From: an uncultured Comamonas sp. | GTDB lineage: Bacteria; Pseudomonadota; Gammaproteobacteria; Burkholderiales; Burkholderiaceae_C | Direction: 5' to 3' | DNA: 32,825 nt | NCBI GenBank assembly: GCA_902175065.1 | Contig: CABIIJ010000016.1 | Coordinates: 1-32,825, forward strand | Part shown: positions 10,079-20,870 of the stretch, piece by piece | How the letters are laid out: every line of letters starts with the position of its first letter | How positions within the stretch are numbered: the first letter of the stretch is position 1 | Position numbers and translations under genes: made by a program | The notes under the pieces: generated by a model | Database searches by the model: none | Seen by the model: only the letters and a program-made list of their open reading frames with translations | What the model was told of the DNA's origin: nothing

Positions 10079-11239
10079 ATGTATCGACGCGCCGGCAGCG
10101 GCGCAGTTTTACTGCTGGGCATTTTGCTGATCGCGGCCAACCTGCGTGCGCCCTTTACGGCCCTGCCCCCTCTGCTTGACGCCATCCAGGCCGATTTGGG
10201 CCTGGGCACTCTGGCCGTCGGCGCCTTGACGACCTTGCCACTACTGGCATTTGCGTTGCTGTCGCCGTTCAGCGCCCGGCTGGCCCGGGTCCACGGGCTG
10301 GAACGCAGCCTGTTCGGTGCCCTGGCCGCCATCGCGCTGGGCATCGTCCTGCGTTCGGCACCGGCAACCTGGTGCCTGTACCTGGGCACCGGCATCATCG
10401 GCCTGGGCATTGCCGTCGGCAACGTGCTGCTGCCCAGCCTGGTCAAGCGCGATTTCCCCCGCCATGTAGCGGCCCTGACCGGGGCCTACGCGCTGGCCAT
10501 GGGCGTCGCCGCCGCTCTGGGGTCCGTGGCCGTCGTTCCCCTGGCCGAGGCCGGGGGCTGGCGCCCTGCCCTGCTGGCTTTCGTGCTGCTGCCGGCCGCA
10601 GCGCTGGCCCTATGGGCAAGGCAGCTGGCCGACTGCCCGGCGCCCGCCACCGGCACTGCCGTGCCACATGACGGCACGGTCTGGCGTTCGGCGCTGGCAT
10701 GGCAGGTAACGCTGTTTCTGGGCCTCAACTCCACGATTTACTACGTGGTCGTCGGCTGGCTGCCCTCCATCCTGGCGGCTGCCGGCATGTCGCCTGCACG
10801 GGCCGCCTCGCTGCACGGCGTCCTGCAACTGGCCACGGCCGTGCCGGGACTGCTGCTCGGCCCCCTCCTGCAGCGCATGAATGACCAGCGCCTGGCTGCC
10901 GTCGCGGCCTGCATGTGCTCGGCCATCGCGCTGCTGGGCCTGTGGGCGGCACCGCAGTGGGCCCTGGCCTGGGCCACCCTGTTCGGGATAGGCACGGGGG
11001 CGGGGATCATCCTGGGGCTGTCCTTCATCGGCCTGCGCACGGGCAATGCGCAGCAGGCAGCGACGCTGTCAGGCATGGCGCAATGCGTGGGCTATCTGCT
11101 CGCTTCGGCCGGGCCGATGGCCGTGGGCGCACTGCACGATGCCCTGGGGAGCTGGTCGGTGGCACTGCTGCTATGCACGGGCCTGGCACTGCTCACCGCC
11201 CTCCTGGGCGTGCTGGCGGGACGCGACCGCAGCCTTTGA
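10079..11239 (+). CDS. nimT: NimT-like MFS exporter (CynX family)
   Basis: 386 aa from ATG 10079, with about 12 hydrophobic membrane segments. Long stretches match the pattern I recall for E. coli NimT (YeaN), for example LLTLPLLAFAL-like TTLPLLAFALLSPFSARLAR, GNVLLPSLVKRDFPRHVA, LAWQVTLFLGLNSTIYYVVVGWLP and SFIGLRTGNAQQAATLSGMAQ. NimT exports 2-nitroimidazole under NimR control. The natural substrate is uncertain. An alternative GTG start at 10067 has GGAG 11 bases upstream and would add 4 residues. The last codons of a six-codon reading frame (ATG 10050, TGA 10068-10070) overlap that GTG. The gene is divergent from nimR and convergent with mrdA. Confidence 0.85.
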   Translation: MYRRAGSGAVLLLGILLIAANLRAPFTALPPLLDAIQADLGLGTLAVGALTTLPLLAFALLSPFSARLARVHGLERSLFGALAAIALGIVLRSAPATWCLYLGTGIIGLGIAVGNVLLPSLVKRDFPRHVAALTGAYALAMGVAAALGSVAVVPLAEAGGWRPALLAFVLLPAAALALWARQLADCPAPATGTAVPHDGTVWRSALAWQVTLFLGLNSTIYYVVVGWLPSILAAAGMSPARAASLHGVLQLATAVPGLLLGPLLQRMNDQRLAAVAACMCSAIALLGLWAAPQWALAWATLFGIGTGAGIILGLSFIGLRTGNAQQAATLSGMAQCVGYLLASAGPMAVGALHDALGSWSVALLLCTGLALLTALLGVLAGRDRSL

Positions 11240-11245
11240 AAACCC

Positions 11246-11261
11246 GTGCAGGCGGCTGCAC
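11246..11261 (+). terminator. Short hairpin after nimT (weak terminator candidate)
   Basis: GTGCAG pairs with CTGCAC around a 4-nt GCGG loop, starting 7 bases after the nimT stop. No U run follows. The remaining sequence up to the mrdA stop at 11355 shows nothing recognisable. Confidence 0.3.
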
Positions 11262-11354
11262 CGAGAGCCGCTGACACGACCCGGCAAACCGCAGGCAGCA
11301 CACCGGGTACGACAAGGCTGAACAGCGACGTATCGAGGGTGGTGTTGGCGGCTC

Positions 11355-13424
11355 TCAATCCGGATCGTCCTCTCCGGTTTCGGGAGGCGGCTCCACGGGC
11401 GGCTCGCGCTGGCCGGTCTGGGGCGGCACCCACGGCAGCTCGCGCGGCGTCAGCTCGGGGACAACGATGCGTTCGTAATCGCCCAGCAGGTCGGCGGCGC
11501 GGCGCGGCGTGCCGATGGGGGCGCCGGCCTTGCCCTGGCGGACGGCGGCCAGGTCCTGCTCGCTGGGGTAACGGCCCAGCAGCCAGTAATCGAACACGCG
11601 CCGGGCAATCGGGGTGGCGGCGGCGGCGCCGAAACCGGCGTTTTCCACAATCACCGCCAGGGCGATTTCCGGGTTCTCCGCCGGTGCGTAGGCCATGTAG
11701 AGCGAATGGTCGCGCTGGCGCTCGGCCAGCTTGGCGGCGTTGTAGCGTTCTTTCTGGCCGATGGTGACGGCCTGGGCCGTGCCGGTCTTGCCCGCCGAGG
11801 TGTAGGGCGCCCCGGCAAATATGCCGCGCGAAGTGCCCTCGGTGGTCACGGCCTGGACGGCTTCGCGCACGGCCTGGATGTTGGCGGGCTTGTAGCCCAG
11901 GGAAATACCCGGCGGCTGCGGCAAGCTCCGGTAATGCCGCGTAACGGAGTCGATCATGCCCAGGCCCAGGTGCGGCTGGTGCTGGATGCCGCTGTTGGCC
12001 AGCATGGCCGTGGCATGGGCGATCTGCAGCATGGTGAAGTGGTTGTAGCCCTGGCCGATGCCCAGCGAAATGGTTTCACCCGCATACCAGCGCTTCTGCT
12101 CGGGACGCTTGTACGTATCGCGCTTCCACTGCATGCTGGGCAGCACGCCTTGCGCCTCGCCCTCCAGATCGATGCCCGTGCGCCGGCCGAAGCCCATGGG
12201 CGAGAGGTAGTCGTGAATCATGTCCACGCCCATGTCGTTGGCCAGCATGTAGTAGTAGACGTTGGACGATTTGACGATCGAGCGGCGCAGATTCGTCGGC
12301 CCGTTGGGGTGGCCGGAGCGGAAGGTGTGGCCGCCGAACGTCCAGCTCCCGTTGTCCTGGATGGTGGTGTCCACCTTGCGCTTGCCCGACTCCAGCCCGG
12401 CCAGGCCCATGAAGGGCTTGTAGGTCGACCCCGGCGGGTAAGTGCCGCGCAGCGCCCGGTTCAGCAAGGGCCGGTCGATCGAGGTGTTCAGCAGGTCCCA
12501 GTTCTCCTGGTCGATGCCGCCGATGAACAGGTTGATGTCGTAGCCCGGCTTGCTGACCATGGCCAGCACCTCGCCATTGCGCGGGTCGAGTGCCACCAGG
12601 GCGCCCCGGCGCTCGCCGAACAGGTCTTCCGTCAGCTTTTGCAGGCCGATGTCCAGGCTCAGCACCAGGGTGTTGCCGGGCGTGGCGGCGCGGCTGCTCA
12701 GGCGGCGCACGGCAAAGCCGCCGGCCGTGGTTTCCAGCTGCTCCCAGCCGGTCTGGCCGTGCAGCTCGCGCTCGTAGTGCTGCTCGATGCCCAGCTTGCC
12801 GATGACTTCGGTGCCCCGGTAGTTGGCGGCATCGTCCGAGTCGTCGATCACCTCCTGCTCCTTGGCATTGATGCGGCCGATGTAGCCGATCACGTGCCCG
12901 GCCACCTCGCCCAGGGGGTAGGAGCGGAACAGTCGCGCCTTCACGTCCACACCGGGAAAGCGCCAGCGCTGCGCGGTGAAGCGGGCCACTTCCTCGTCGC
13001 TCAGGCGGATGCGCAGGGGGATGGATTCAAAACTCTTGCTGTCGGCCATCAGGCGCTTGAACTGGCGCCGGTCGCGGGCGCTGATCGGCACCAGTTCGGC
13101 GACGGCATCGATCGTCGCCTCCAGGTCTTCCACCTTGGAGCGGGTGATCTCCAGCGTATACGCCGAGTAGTTGGTGGCCAGCAAAACGCCATTGCGATCG
13201 ACGATGCGCCCCCGGTTGGGCACGATGGGCACGACGGCGGTGCGGTTGCTCTCGGCCCGCTGGGCAAACGCCTCATGGCGCTGCACCTGGAGCACGTACA
13301 GGCGGTAGGCCAGCAAGACAAACAGCAACAGCACGACCAGCGCCAGGACGCCCACCCGGAGGCGGAAGCCCTGCTCCTGCGCCTGGGTGTAGAGGCTGCG
13401 AAAGCTCAACCGGCCATGCGTCAC
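11355..13424 (-). CDS. mrdA: Penicillin-binding protein 2 (peptidoglycan transpeptidase MrdA)
   Basis: 689 aa, a little longer than E. coli PBP2 (633 aa). A short cytoplasmic end and one membrane anchor (about residues 22-47) are followed by the PBP dimerisation domain (RGRIVDRNGVLLATNYSAYTLEI) and the transpeptidase domain. The active-site motifs are intact: S333-TYK, S386-SN and K546-TG. The enzyme cross-links peptidoglycan during lateral wall growth with RodA and the Mre proteins, and is the target of mecillinam-type beta-lactams. The C-terminal 30 or so residues form a proline- and acid-rich tail (ELPWVPPQTG... to DDPD). It is the last gene of mreBCD-mrdA, starting 15 bp after mreD. rodA, often next in related genomes, is not found; nimT converges instead. 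Confidence 0.96.
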   Translation of the reverse strand: MTHGRLSFRSLYTQAQEQGFRLRVGVLALVVLLLFVLLAYRLYVLQVQRHEAFAQRAESNRTAVVPIVPNRGRIVDRNGVLLATNYSAYTLEITRSKVEDLEATIDAVAELVPISARDRRQFKRLMADSKSFESIPLRIRLSDEEVARFTAQRWRFPGVDVKARLFRSYPLGEVAGHVIGYIGRINAKEQEVIDDSDDAANYRGTEVIGKLGIEQHYERELHGQTGWEQLETTAGGFAVRRLSSRAATPGNTLVLSLDIGLQKLTEDLFGERRGALVALDPRNGEVLAMVSKPGYDINLFIGGIDQENWDLLNTSIDRPLLNRALRGTYPPGSTYKPFMGLAGLESGKRKVDTTIQDNGSWTFGGHTFRSGHPNGPTNLRRSIVKSSNVYYYMLANDMGVDMIHDYLSPMGFGRRTGIDLEGEAQGVLPSMQWKRDTYKRPEQKRWYAGETISLGIGQGYNHFTMLQIAHATAMLANSGIQHQPHLGLGMIDSVTRHYRSLPQPPGISLGYKPANIQAVREAVQAVTTEGTSRGIFAGAPYTSAGKTGTAQAVTIGQKERYNAAKLAERQRDHSLYMAYAPAENPEIALAVIVENAGFGAAAATPIARRVFDYWLLGRYPSEQDLAAVRQGKAGAPIGTPRRAADLLGDYERIVVPELTPRELPWVPPQTGQREPPVEPPPETGEDDPD

Positions 13425-13439
13425 GCTGCGGCTTCCATC

Positions 13440-13954
13440 CTAGAGGGGCCGTTCGTCGTCATGGACGAGCGCCCGGCGCTGCGGGGCCAGCAGCACGGCA
13501 ATGGCCAGCGGCCACAGCAGCCCTTCGAGCAGCGGCGCCAAGGCCAGCCAGAAGCCCGGGAAAATGCCCCCGGACGCCATGCGGATGAGCATTTGCAGGG
13601 CGTGCGCCAGGAAAAACACCGGCAGCATCTGCAACGTCTGCGCCCAGCCGGAGAACCACAGCAGGCGCCGGCTGTTGGTCTGGGTGATGAACATCACCAG
13701 GACGTAGACCAGCGCATGCTGGCCCAGCAGCGCCGTATGCTGCACGTCCATCAGCAGCCCCAGAGCAAAGGCCCCGCCCATGCCCACGCGCTGCGGCTGG
13801 TGGACGCCCCAGAAGGCCAGCACCAGCAGCAGGATGTCGGGCATCCAGATCCAGTTGCTGGTAGGCAGCAGGTTCACCACCAGGGCCAGGAACAGCGTCA
13901 ACCCGATGAACCAGGGATTGGCAGGCAGCAGCAGCTGTTCGCCACGCGGCATGA

Positions 13955-13958
<4 letters not shown>
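13440..13958 (-). CDS. mreD: Rod shape-determining protein MreD
   Basis: 172 aa, a small integral membrane protein with about five hydrophobic segments (LFLALVVNLLPT, PDILLLVLAFWGV, GGAFALGLLMDVQHTALLG and others). The GLLMDVQHTALLGQHAL segment is the typical MreD core. It joins MreC, PBP2 and RodA in the elongasome. Its ATG overlaps the stop of mreC by 4 bp (ATGA, 13955-13958), which implies translational coupling. Identification rests on size, hydrophobicity, this motif and operon position. Confidence 0.92.
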
Positions 13959-15999
<2,041 letters not shown>

Positions 16000-16226
16000 T
16001 CAAAATCCTTTGCGGCACGGCACGCGCTTCGGCTTGCCATCGCCGGGGTCTAACGGGGAAAAAAGAGGGGGATGGGGTGTTTTTTGCGCTTTTGCGCACA
16101 CCAAGAAGGGGCTTTTTGCGCAAAGGCAAGATAATACCGCATTGCCTGTGAATAACTTCAGGCGCATGGCGTTGGCCTACATACTTTTACGTCCGGTTGC
16201 TGGCCGGTTTTCTCTCGGATTGCACG
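16000..16226. promoter_or_regulatory. Divergent mreB/gatC control region with TTTTGCGC repeats
   Basis: 227 bp between two essential divergent operons. Three copies of TTTTGCGC occur at 16082, 16090 and 16114 (the first two in direct tandem, the third 24 bp after the second), the last forming the palindrome TTTGCGCAAA. For mreB, the minus strand has TATTAT (16131-16136) as a possible -10 box with only a weak -35 near 16155-16161. For gatC, CATACT (16180-16185) is a possible -10 with a weak -35. No strong ribosome binding site precedes gatC. Promoter placement is tentative; the octamer repeats are seen directly. Confidence 0.4.
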
Positions 16227-16526
16227 ATGGCACTCACTTCCCAAGACATTGACCGCATTGCCAATCTGGCGCGGCTGGAACTTTCCCCCGAAAAAAGCGA
16301 GCGGATGCGCACCCAGCTGAATGATTTTTTCGGCATGGTGGCGCAGATGCAGGCCGTCGATACCAGCGGCATCGAACCCCTGACCCACCCGGTGGCCGTG
16401 CTGCAGGACGTGCAGCTGCGCCTGCAGGACGACGTGGTCACCGAAACCGACCAGCGCGAGGCCTACCTGCGCAACGCCCCGGCCGCCGAGCAGGGGCTGT
16501 TCCTGGTTCCCAAAGTGATTGAATAA
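16227..16526 (+). CDS. gatC: Asp-tRNA(Asn)/Glu-tRNA(Gln) amidotransferase subunit C
   Basis: 99 aa, normal GatC length when started at ATG 16227 ([20 protein letters not shown]). An upstream in-frame ATG at 16197 would add 10 residues not expected in the family. The segments [30 protein letters not shown] and [20 protein letters not shown] are characteristic. GatC wraps around GatA and GatB and stabilises the complex that converts mischarged Glu-tRNA(Gln) and/or Asp-tRNA(Asn) to the amide forms in the cytoplasm. gatA follows after 20 bp. No good Shine-Dalgarno sequence is visible. Confidence 0.95.
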   Translation: MALTSQDIDRIANLARLELSPEKSERMRTQLNDFFGMVAQMQAVDTSGIEPLTHPVAVLQDVQLRLQDDVVTETDQREAYLRNAPAAEQGLFLVPKVIE

Positions 16527-16546
16527 CCGCCTGCCGACCCGTTTTT

Positions 16547-18040
16547 ATGAGCACCCAAGATTTGCACCACCTCAGCATCGCGGCCCTGGCCGCGCAGATC
16601 CGCAACCGCCAGACCAGCGCCACCGAGGCGGCCCAGCATTTTCTGGCCCGGGCCAAGGCCCGGCAGGCGCTGGGCGCGTTCCTGGCCGTGGATGAAGACG
16701 TCACCCTGGCCCAGGCCCGGGCGCAGGATGCGGCCCTGGCCGCCGGCAGCGCCGGCCCGCTGGCCGGTGTGCCCATCGGGCACAAGGACGTGTTCGTCAC
16801 CCGCGACTTTCCCACCACCGCCTCCAGCCGGATGCTGGCCGGTTACCGCTCGCCGTTCGACGCCACCGTCGTCACCCGACTGGCCGATGCGGGCTGCGTG
16901 ACGCTGGGCAAGCTCAGTTGCGACGAATTCGCCATGGGCAACGGCAACGAGAGCGCCGCCATCGCCCCCGTGGGCATGGACGCCCCGGCCCCGGTGCGCA
17001 ACCCCTGGGATACGGGCCGCGTGCCCGGCGGCTCCTCAGGCGGCAGCGCCGCCGCCGTGGCGGCCCGCATGGTGGCTGCGGCCACGGGCACGGACACGGG
17101 CGGTTCGATCCGCCAGCCGGCCAGCTTCTGCGGCATTACCGGCATCAAGCCGACCTATGGTCGCGCCAGCCGCTACGGGATGATTGCCTACGCCTCCAGC
17201 CTCGACCAGGCCGGGCCGATGGCCCGCAGCGCCGAGGACTGCGCCCTGCTGCTGTCGGTGATGTGCGGGCCGGACGTGCAGCGCGATTCCACCAGCCTGG
17301 ACGTGCCCGCCGAGAACTTCACCCGCCAGCTCGATGCCAACATCGAGGGGCTGCGCATCGGCGTACCTGCCGAGTTCTTTGCCGATGGCCTGGCCGACGA
17401 CGTGCGTGCCGCCGTCGATGCCGCGCTGAAGGAATACGAAAAGCTCGGTGCCAAGCTGGTGCCGGTGCAGCTGCCGCGCACGCAGCTCTCGGTGCCTGCC
17501 TACTACATCATCAGCCCGGCGGAGGCCAGCTCCAACCTGTCGCGCTTCGACGGCGTGCGCTACGGCCACCGCACGGCCCATCCGGCGGATTTGCAGGAGC
17601 TGTACAAGAAATCCCGCGCCGAAGGCTTTGGCGACGAGGTGCAGCGGCGCATCATGATCGGCGCATATGTGCTGTCTGAAGGCTATTACGACGCCTACTA
17701 CCTGCAGGCGCAAAAAATCCGCCGCCTGATCGCCAACGACTTCCAGGCCGCATTCCGGGACTGCGACGTGATCGCCGGGCCGGTGGCGCCCAGCGTGGCG
17801 TGGCAGCTCGGCGACAAGGCCGACCCGCTGGCCAGCTACCTGGCCGACGTGTTCACCCTGCCCGCCTCGCTGGCCGGACTGCCCGCCATGAGCCTGCCCG
17901 CAGGCACCGGCGCGGGCGGGCTGCCGGTGGGCTTGCAGCTCATCGGCAACTACTTGCAGGAGGGGCGGCTGCTGAACGTGGCGCACCGCTTGCAGCAGGT
18001 GACGGACTTCCACCTGTCCAGCCCGGCCAACCTTGGTTGA
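16547..18040 (+). CDS. gatA: Asp-tRNA(Asn)/Glu-tRNA(Gln) amidotransferase subunit A
   Basis: 497 aa, amidase-signature enzyme that releases ammonia from glutamine for GatB. The catalytic Ser-cisSer-Lys triad is visible: K80 in [11 protein letters not shown]163 in GGSSGGS and S187 in [14 protein letters not shown]. The spacings match characterised GatA proteins. [26 protein letters not shown] and the C-terminal [12 protein letters not shown]...[19 protein letters not shown] are family hallmarks. It lies in the middle of gatCAB. The 111-bp gap to gatB is unusually long for this operon and holds a repeat element. Confidence 0.97.
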   Translation: MSTQDLHHLSIAALAAQIRNRQTSATEAAQHFLARAKARQALGAFLAVDEDVTLAQARAQDAALAAGSAGPLAGVPIGHKDVFVTRDFPTTASSRMLAGYRSPFDATVVTRLADAGCVTLGKLSCDEFAMGNGNESAAIAPVGMDAPAPVRNPWDTGRVPGGSSGGSAAAVAARMVAAATGTDTGGSIRQPASFCGITGIKPTYGRASRYGMIAYASSLDQAGPMARSAEDCALLLSVMCGPDVQRDSTSLDVPAENFTRQLDANIEGLRIGVPAEFFADGLADDVRAAVDAALKEYEKLGAKLVPVQLPRTQLSVPAYYIISPAEASSNLSRFDGVRYGHRTAHPADLQELYKKSRAEGFGDEVQRRIMIGAYVLSEGYYDAYYLQAQKIRRLIANDFQAAFRDCDVIAGPVAPSVAWQLGDKADPLASYLADVFTLPASLAGLPAMSLPAGTGAGGLPVGLQLIGNYLQEGRLLNVAHRLQQVTDFHLSSPANLG

Positions 18041-18051
18041 TTTGAATGATT

Positions 18052-18107
18052 CAATAGCTGCTTCCGTAGATATCTAAACGATTTCAGGTACAAAACCATC
18101 TGAAATC
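18052..18107 (+). repeat. AT-rich repeat with hairpin between gatA and gatB
   Basis: 56 bp aligning without gaps to 2040-2095 at 37 of 56 positions. It contains a perfect 8-bp inverted repeat, GATTTCAG (18080-18087) and CTGAAATC (18100-18107), separated by 12 nt. A TATAAA at 18112-18117 follows and could be a -10 box. The hairpin inside the operon might cause partial termination or RNA processing between gatA and gatB, but no U run is present. Confidence 0.65.
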
Positions 18108-18151
18108 CTTGTATAAAAAGCGGAACCAGCTCTCTTTTTAAAGTAGCACCC

Positions 18152-19624
18152 ATGACTGCCCCCCTGATTCACGGTTACGAAGTCGTCATCGGCTTTGAAA
18201 CCCACGCCCAGCTGGCCACGGTCAGCAAAATCTTCAGCCGCACCAGCACCGCCTTCGGCGCGGAGCCGAACACCCAGGCCAGCGCCGTCTGCCTGGCCCT
18301 GCCCGGCACGCTGCCGGTGATGAACAGGAAGGCGGTGGAATGCGCCATCCAGCTCGGCCTGGCGCTGGGTTCGCACATCGCGCCGCGCAGCATTTTTGCC
18401 CGCAAGAATTACTTCTACCCCGACCTGCCCAAGGGCTACCAGATCAGCCAGTTCGAGATTCCCGTGGTGCAGGGCGGCGAGGTGAGCTTCTACCTGGAAA
18501 CCGGCAAAGGCGCCGATGCGACGCGGGAGAAGAAAACCGTGCGCCTGGTGCGTGCCCACCTGGAAGAAGACGCTGGTAAATCCGTGCACGACCTGTTCCC
18601 CGCCGAATCGGGCATCGACCTGAACCGCGCGGGCACGCCGCTGCTGGAGATCGTGACCGAGCCGGACATCCGCTCCAGCGCCGAGGCCGTGGCCTACGCC
18701 AAGGAGCTGCACAAGATCGTCACCTGGATCGGCATCTGCGACGGCAACATGCAGGAAGGGTCGTTCCGCTGCGACGCCAACGTCTCCGTGCGCAAGCCCG
18801 GTGCGCCGCTGGGCACGCGCCGCGAGATCAAGAACCTGAACTCGTTTCGCAACATGCAGCAGGCCATCGACTTTGAAATCCGCTGGCAGATCGAGCAGAT
18901 CGAGGACGGCCACACCATCCAGCAGGCCACCGTGCTGTTCAACCCGGACACGGGCGAAACCCGCGCCATGCGCACCAAGGAAGACGCGGCCGACTACCGC
19001 TACTTCCCCGACCCCGACCTGCCGCCGCTGGTCATCGCCCCCGAATGGGTACAACAGGTCCAGGCCGCCATGCCCGAACTGCCGCGTGCCATGGCCGAGC
19101 GCTTCGTGCAGCAATACGGCCTGCCCGAATACGACGCCACCACGCTGACCCAATCGCAGGCCATGGCCGCCTACTTCGAGGACGCCGCCCAGGCCTGCGG
19201 CCAGCCCAAGCTGGCCAGCAACTGGGTGATGGGCGAAATCTCGCGCCGCCTGAACACCGAGGAAATCGGCATGGACGCGGTGAAAGTGTCCAGCCGGCAA
19301 CTGGCCGCGCTCATCCAGCGCATCGGCGACAACACCATCAGCAACAACGCCGCCAGGCAGGTGTTCGAGGCGCTGTGGGCCGGCGAAGGCCAGGACGTCG
19401 ATGCCGTCATCGAGGCCAAGGGCCTCAAGCAGATGAACGACACCGGGGCGCTGGAGGCCATCATCGACGAGGTCATCGCCGCCAACCCGGCCAACGTCGA
19501 ACAGTACCGCGCAGGCAAGGACAAGGCGTTCAACGCCCTGGTCGGCCAGGTGATGAAGGCCAGCAAGGGCAAGGCCAACCCGGGGCAGGTAAACACGCTG
19601 CTCAAGACGAAACTGGGCGGCTAG
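18152..19624 (+). CDS. gatB: Asp-tRNA(Asn)/Glu-tRNA(Gln) amidotransferase subunit B
   Basis: 490 aa, usual GatB length. The N-terminal catalytic domain activates the mischarged tRNA and transfers ammonia. It carries [75 protein letters not shown] and [13 protein letters not shown], all diagnostic. The C-terminal part is the helical YqeY-like tRNA-binding tail ([43 protein letters not shown]). The first ATG gives the conserved N-terminus. No clear ribosome binding site is seen, and its expression may depend on the upstream repeat-containing spacer. Confidence 0.97.
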   Translation: MTAPLIHGYEVVIGFETHAQLATVSKIFSRTSTAFGAEPNTQASAVCLALPGTLPVMNRKAVECAIQLGLALGSHIAPRSIFARKNYFYPDLPKGYQISQFEIPVVQGGEVSFYLETGKGADATREKKTVRLVRAHLEEDAGKSVHDLFPAESGIDLNRAGTPLLEIVTEPDIRSSAEAVAYAKELHKIVTWIGICDGNMQEGSFRCDANVSVRKPGAPLGTRREIKNLNSFRNMQQAIDFEIRWQIEQIEDGHTIQQATVLFNPDTGETRAMRTKEDAADYRYFPDPDLPPLVIAPEWVQQVQAAMPELPRAMAERFVQQYGLPEYDATTLTQSQAMAAYFEDAAQACGQPKLASNWVMGEISRRLNTEEIGMDAVKVSSRQLAALIQRIGDNTISNNAARQVFEALWAGEGQDVDAVIEAKGLKQMNDTGALEAIIDEVIAANPANVEQYRAGKDKAFNALVGQVMKASKGKANPGQVNTLLKTKLGG

Positions 19625-19692
19625 ACTTTCTTGCCCAGCCTCAATTGCGTCCTGCCCGCGCCCGGCGCAGGCCAGGGCGGCGGAGTTTTCCC

Positions 19693-20853
19693 ATGGATGC
19701 TGTCGCAGCACTCTATTTCGCCCTCATCGTTCCCACCTGCCTGTGGCTGCTGGCCCTGGTCGGTGCCGGGGTGTGGTGGGGCATGGGCCGCCCGGCCTAC
19801 CTGCTGTGGTATTCGGTTGCGTCACTGTTCGGCGGCGTGGCCCTGGCCGCGCAGACCGTCATGGCGCCCCATGCGTACAGCAAGATCGCCCCGCTCCTGT
19901 CGCCGACCTACATCCTGACCATCACCGGCCTGACCTGGGCCTTGGCCCTGCGCCTGAAAATCCACATGAGCTGGCGCTGGACGCTGGTCGTGGCCCTGAT
20001 CATCGAGGTGCTGGTCATCTACTTCTCCCAGGTGCAGGAGAACCTCTCGGCCCGCCTGACGGTGATGGCCGTGGGGCTGACCGCCCTGCTGCTGCAACTG
20101 CTGCCCAGCCTGGTGCGGCTGCACTGGCGGGCGCTGTCGTTCATCGACCAGGGGCTGATCTGCGGCTACGGCCTGTATACCGCGTTCGTCGTCATACGGC
20201 CCGTGCTGCTGCTCTGGGACCCGGAGAGTTTCGCCGCGCCGTTTGCGCTGGGGGTGTCGCTGATCTGGCTGATCACGCTGTACGGGTCCATGATCATGGG
20301 CATCGGCTTTACCGGCTTCTTCCTGGCCGCTGCCGGGCTGGATTCGGTGCAGCAACTGCGCAACGAGCGCGACCAGGACCCGCTGACCGGCCTGCTCAAC
20401 CGCCGCGCCCTGCTGGCCCCCTGGCCGGAACTGGCCAACAACGGCGCGGTGGTGGTGCTGTGCGACCTCGACCACTTCAAACACATCAACGACACCTGGG
20501 GCCACCCCGCAGGCGATACCGTGCTGAACACCCTGGCCGCCCTGCTGACCGCCAACGTACGCCCCACCGACCGCGTGGGCCGCTACGGCGGCGAGGAGTT
20601 CGTGCTGGTCCTGCACGGCACCACGCTGGCGGCAGCCCTGGCCCGCCTGGAATCCATCCGCACCCAGGTGGCGAAAACCGTCTGGCCCGGCCTGCCGCCG
20701 GATACGCGGATCACCCTGAGCCTGGGCGCCGTGGCGCTGCGGGAGCAGGAGTCGCTGACCGAGTGCATCGCCCGCGCCGACGTGCAGTTGTACGCCGCCA
20801 AACAGGGCGGACGCGACCGCCTGTGCTGGGAAAAGGCCGCGCAGTTGTCGTGA
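19693..20853 (+). CDS. Membrane diguanylate cyclase (GGDEF protein)
   Basis: 386 aa. Residues 1 to about 215 contain some six or seven hydrophobic membrane segments (LYFALIVPTCLWLLALVGAGVWW, LLWYSVASLFGGVALAAQTV and others) forming an unnamed sensor module. A GGDEF domain follows: DPLTGLLNRRALL, CDLDHFKHINDTWGHPAGD, the inhibitory I-site R290-P-T-D293 and the active-site loop GGEEF (299-303). The catalytic motif and product-inhibition site are both intact, so it should make c-di-GMP from two GTP at the membrane and be feedback-inhibited. GGCGGAG precedes the ATG. It starts 68 bp after gatB with no obvious terminator and ends 7 bp from the stop of a convergent c-di-GMP phosphodiesterase-type gene. 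Confidence 0.9.
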   Translation: MDAVAALYFALIVPTCLWLLALVGAGVWWGMGRPAYLLWYSVASLFGGVALAAQTVMAPHAYSKIAPLLSPTYILTITGLTWALALRLKIHMSWRWTLVVALIIEVLVIYFSQVQENLSARLTVMAVGLTALLLQLLPSLVRLHWRALSFIDQGLICGYGLYTAFVVIRPVLLLWDPESFAAPFALGVSLIWLITLYGSMIMGIGFTGFFLAAAGLDSVQQLRNERDQDPLTGLLNRRALLAPWPELANNGAVVVLCDLDHFKHINDTWGHPAGDTVLNTLAALLTANVRPTDRVGRYGGEEFVLVLHGTTLAAALARLESIRTQVAKTVWPGLPPDTRITLSLGAVALREQESLTECIARADVQLYAAKQGGRDRLCWEKAAQLS

Positions 20854-20854
20854 A

Positions 20855-20870
20855 CAGGCTTTAAAGCCTG
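20855..20870. terminator. Perfect 16-bp palindrome at the convergent stops (possible bidirectional terminator)
   Basis: CAGGCTTTAAAGCCTG is an exact palindrome that starts 2 bases after the cyclase stop and overlaps the TAA stop of the convergent gene. It can form a short CAGGC/GCCTG stem with a TTTAAA loop on either RNA strand. GAAAAA follows on the plus strand; there is no long T run. Confidence 0.4.

Noticed and set aside
18074-19711. Open reading frame of 545 codons on the minus strand opposite gatB
   Set aside because: gatB is unmistakable on the plus strand; the antisense product shows no domain.
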